DNA of 18,414 nt from Thermoleophilia bacterium (GTDB taxonomy: Bacteria; Actinomycetota; Thermoleophilia; Gaiellales; SKUG01): positions 1-18,414 of the forward strand of contig JAOPYW010000295.1 in assembly GCA_025964405.1 (NCBI GenBank), in the 5' to 3' direction. The translations under genes were made by a program, and so were the position numbers. Positions 17,482-18,414 of the stretch are shown here, one piece after another. Numbering within the stretch: the first letter of the stretch is position 1; each line of letters opens with the position of its first letter. Below the pieces are notes generated by a model. It had not been told where the DNA came from, ran no database searches, and saw only the letters and a program-made list of their open reading frames with translations.

Positions 17482-17517
17482 GTATACAAGCATTATCGAC
17501 CAGCGTAGCGCGTATAC
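17482..17517. promoter_or_regulatory. Pair of GTATAC sites in the tatD-marR intergenic region
   Basis: Two identical GTATAC palindromes (17482-17487 and 17512-17517) are 30 bp apart, close to three helical turns, so they lie on one face of the DNA. The second falls at the expected -35 position of the marR promoter. They are candidate operator half-sites for MarR autoregulation. The minus-strand reading TATACT at the first site could also be a promoter element directed toward tatD. Confidence 0.35.
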
Positions 17518-17535
17518 GAGGGCCCCGCGCTCCTG

Positions 17536-17541
17536 TATGGT
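17536..17541 (+). promoter_or_regulatory. -10 box (TATGGT) of a leaderless promoter for the marR gene
   Basis: TATGGT is followed by 6 nt and then ATG 17548, with no ribosome-binding site between. The -35 region contains the GTATAC palindrome instead of a TTGACA-like box, consistent with a regulated promoter. Confidence 0.45.
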
Positions 17542-17547
17542 CGGCCC

Positions 17548-18024
17548 ATGGTCGCGCCGTCCGACATCGCTGACGATCCGACGGGCTCGTTTCCCGACGA
17601 CGAGCTGCAGGTCGCCGTCCTCGACCGCGTGTACATGCTGCTCCAGCGCACGCGACTGTGGACGATTCCGGTGCTGCACTCGTTCGACCTGACCGAGCCC
17701 ACCTCGCAGGTGTTGTGGGCGCTCCGCCCCGAGCGCCCCGCGCCCTCCATGCGCGAACTGGCCGGCTGGCTCACGATCGACCCGTCCTCCGTGACCTTCC
17801 TCGTCGATCGCCTCGAATCCCGCGGCCTGGTCGAACGCCGGGTCGACTCCGCCGACCGCCGCGGCAAGCGCGTGCACCTGAGCCCGCAGGGCCTCGAACT
17901 GCGGACGCAGATGATCGCGGCCCTCGGCGGCCGCAACCCGATGAACCAACTGACCACGCGCGAGACCCGCCAGCTCCTGCGCCTGCTCGACAAGGCATCG
18001 CCCCCAAGCCCCCACCAGGTCTGA
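17548..18024 (+). CDS. MarR-family transcriptional regulator
   Basis: The 158-residue protein has the MarR winged-helix fold. An N-terminal dimerisation helix (residues 18-45) leads to a helix-turn-helix (SMRELAGWLTIDPSSVTFLVDRLESRGLV, about residues 68-96). The wing DSADRRGKRVHLSPQG follows, with its typical Asp-Arg-Arg and a basic tip. The C-terminal dimer helix is short. There is no cysteine, so cysteine-based redox sensing of the OhrR kind is unlikely; the ligand is unknown. It starts leaderless and is divergent from tatD. It lies 72 nt before a PadR regulator on the same strand. Autoregulation through the GTATAC sites is a reasonable inference. Confidence 0.92.
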   Translation: MVAPSDIADDPTGSFPDDELQVAVLDRVYMLLQRTRLWTIPVLHSFDLTEPTSQVLWALRPERPAPSMRELAGWLTIDPSSVTFLVDRLESRGLVERRVDSADRRGKRVHLSPQGLELRTQMIAALGGRNPMNQLTTRETRQLLRLLDKASPPSPHQV

Positions 18025-18061
18025 CCCGTCGCACCTCGACGCGCCCCACGGTGAACCAGCC

Positions 18062-18093
18062 TTGAGCACGGTACCTTGTTGTGCTAAGGTACC
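18062..18093 (+). promoter_or_regulatory. Promoter and overlapping inverted-repeat operator of the padR gene
   Basis: A -35 box TTGAGC (18062-18067) and a -10 box TAAGGT (18085-18090) are separated by 17 nt; 6 nt after the -10 box is ATG 18097, a leaderless layout. GGTACCTT (18070-18077) and AAGGTACC (18086-18093) form a perfect 8-bp inverted repeat with an 8-nt spacer covering the spacer and the -10 box. PadR proteins commonly bind such palindromes at their own promoters, so negative autoregulation is likely. Confidence 0.7.
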
Positions 18094-18096
18094 TGT

Positions 18097-18414
18097 ATGG
18101 ATGACGTCGACACCTTCAAGGCGGTGCGCCGCGGGCTCCTCGAGTTCGCCGTGCTCACCAGCCTCTCCCCCGGACGGCTCTACGCCGCCGAGATCGTGGG
18201 TCGCCTGGCCGGCACCCCGTTCGCGACCCAGGAGGGCACCCTCTATCCCCTCCTCGGCAAGCTCCGTCGCGACGGACTGCTCGACCACGACTGGGTCGAG
18301 TCGGAGAGCGGTCCTCCGCGCAAGTACCACCGCCTGACCGAGCAGGGCGCGCAACGGCGCGCGGAGCTCGGCACGTACTGGGATCACCTCGCCACCACCC
18401 TCCAGCAGCTCGGA
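18097..18414 (+). CDS. PadR-family transcriptional regulator (3' truncated by window end)
   Basis: 106 residues are visible and the frame is open at the window end. The winged helix-turn-helix is clear: RRGLLEFAVLTSLS, then RLYAAEIVGRLAG, the recognition segment TQEGTLYPLLGKLRRDGLLDHDW and the wing SGPPRKYHRLTEQG. The GTLYPLL...L..GL and Y.LT..G patterns are diagnostic of PadR. A short C-terminal dimerisation helix has just begun at the edge. Small PadR regulators often repress an adjacent efflux pump or membrane protein gene; that gene would lie beyond the window. A second ATG at 18101 is out of frame. The promoter carries a PadR-type palindrome. Confidence 0.93.
   Translation, partial: MDDVDTFKAVRRGLLEFAVLTSLSPGRLYAAEIVGRLAGTPFATQEGTLYPLLGKLRRDGLLDHDWVESESGPPRKYHRLTEQGAQRRAELGTYWDHLATTLQQLG

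Noticed and set aside
17377..18387. A long minus-strand open frame antisense to the MarR and PadR genes
   Set aside because: No recognisable motif. The plus-strand MarR and PadR proteins have clear domain signatures and promoters, so this is a shadow.

Overview
The window is GC-rich, densely coded DNA typical of Actinomycetota. It has no rRNA, tRNA, CRISPR array or mobile element that I can see. Three things point to that phylum: the operon order tatD-rsmA-ispE, the base composition, and several genes whose -10-like box (TAnnnT) lies only 6-7 nt before the start codon, as in leaderless transcription. A deep lineage such as Acidimicrobiia is possible, but this is inference.

Layout. Positions 1-2832 (+) hold a signalling block: the C-terminus of a sensor histidine kinase, a stand-alone receiver, an FAD/NAD(P) oxidoreductase of unclear substrate, and a NarL-type response regulator. 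Positions 2850-11977 hold a pathway locus for reductive pyrimidine catabolism. The leftward arm runs orphan 177-aa protein, class III aminotransferase, (methyl)malonate-semialdehyde dehydrogenase, PreT, PreA. The rightward arm runs dihydropyrimidinase, a VOC protein, beta-ureidopropionase. Together these can take uracil or thymine through the dihydropyrimidine, the N-carbamoyl-beta-amino acid and the beta-amino acid to the semialdehyde and then acetyl-CoA or propionyl-CoA. The locus has no evident transporter or transcriptional regulator. It has two unexplained companions (the orphan and the VOC protein) and two operator-like inverted repeats.

Positions 12023-14722 hold a VIT1/CCC1-type membrane protein divergent from a DoxX-like membrane protein, which is followed by a zinc alcohol dehydrogenase. 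Positions 14729-17265 (-) are the housekeeping operon tatD-rsmA-ispE. Its 282-bp upstream region holds a leaderless-type promoter, a perfect 13-bp stem-loop, a pair of GTATAC sites and the divergent promoter of a MarR regulator. The window ends in a truncated PadR-family regulator, whose promoter is overlaid by a perfect 8-8-8 inverted repeat.

No stretch longer than 300 bases lacks a gene. The most interesting items are the orphan pyrimidine-locus protein with its control sites, and the recurrent leaderless promoter geometry.
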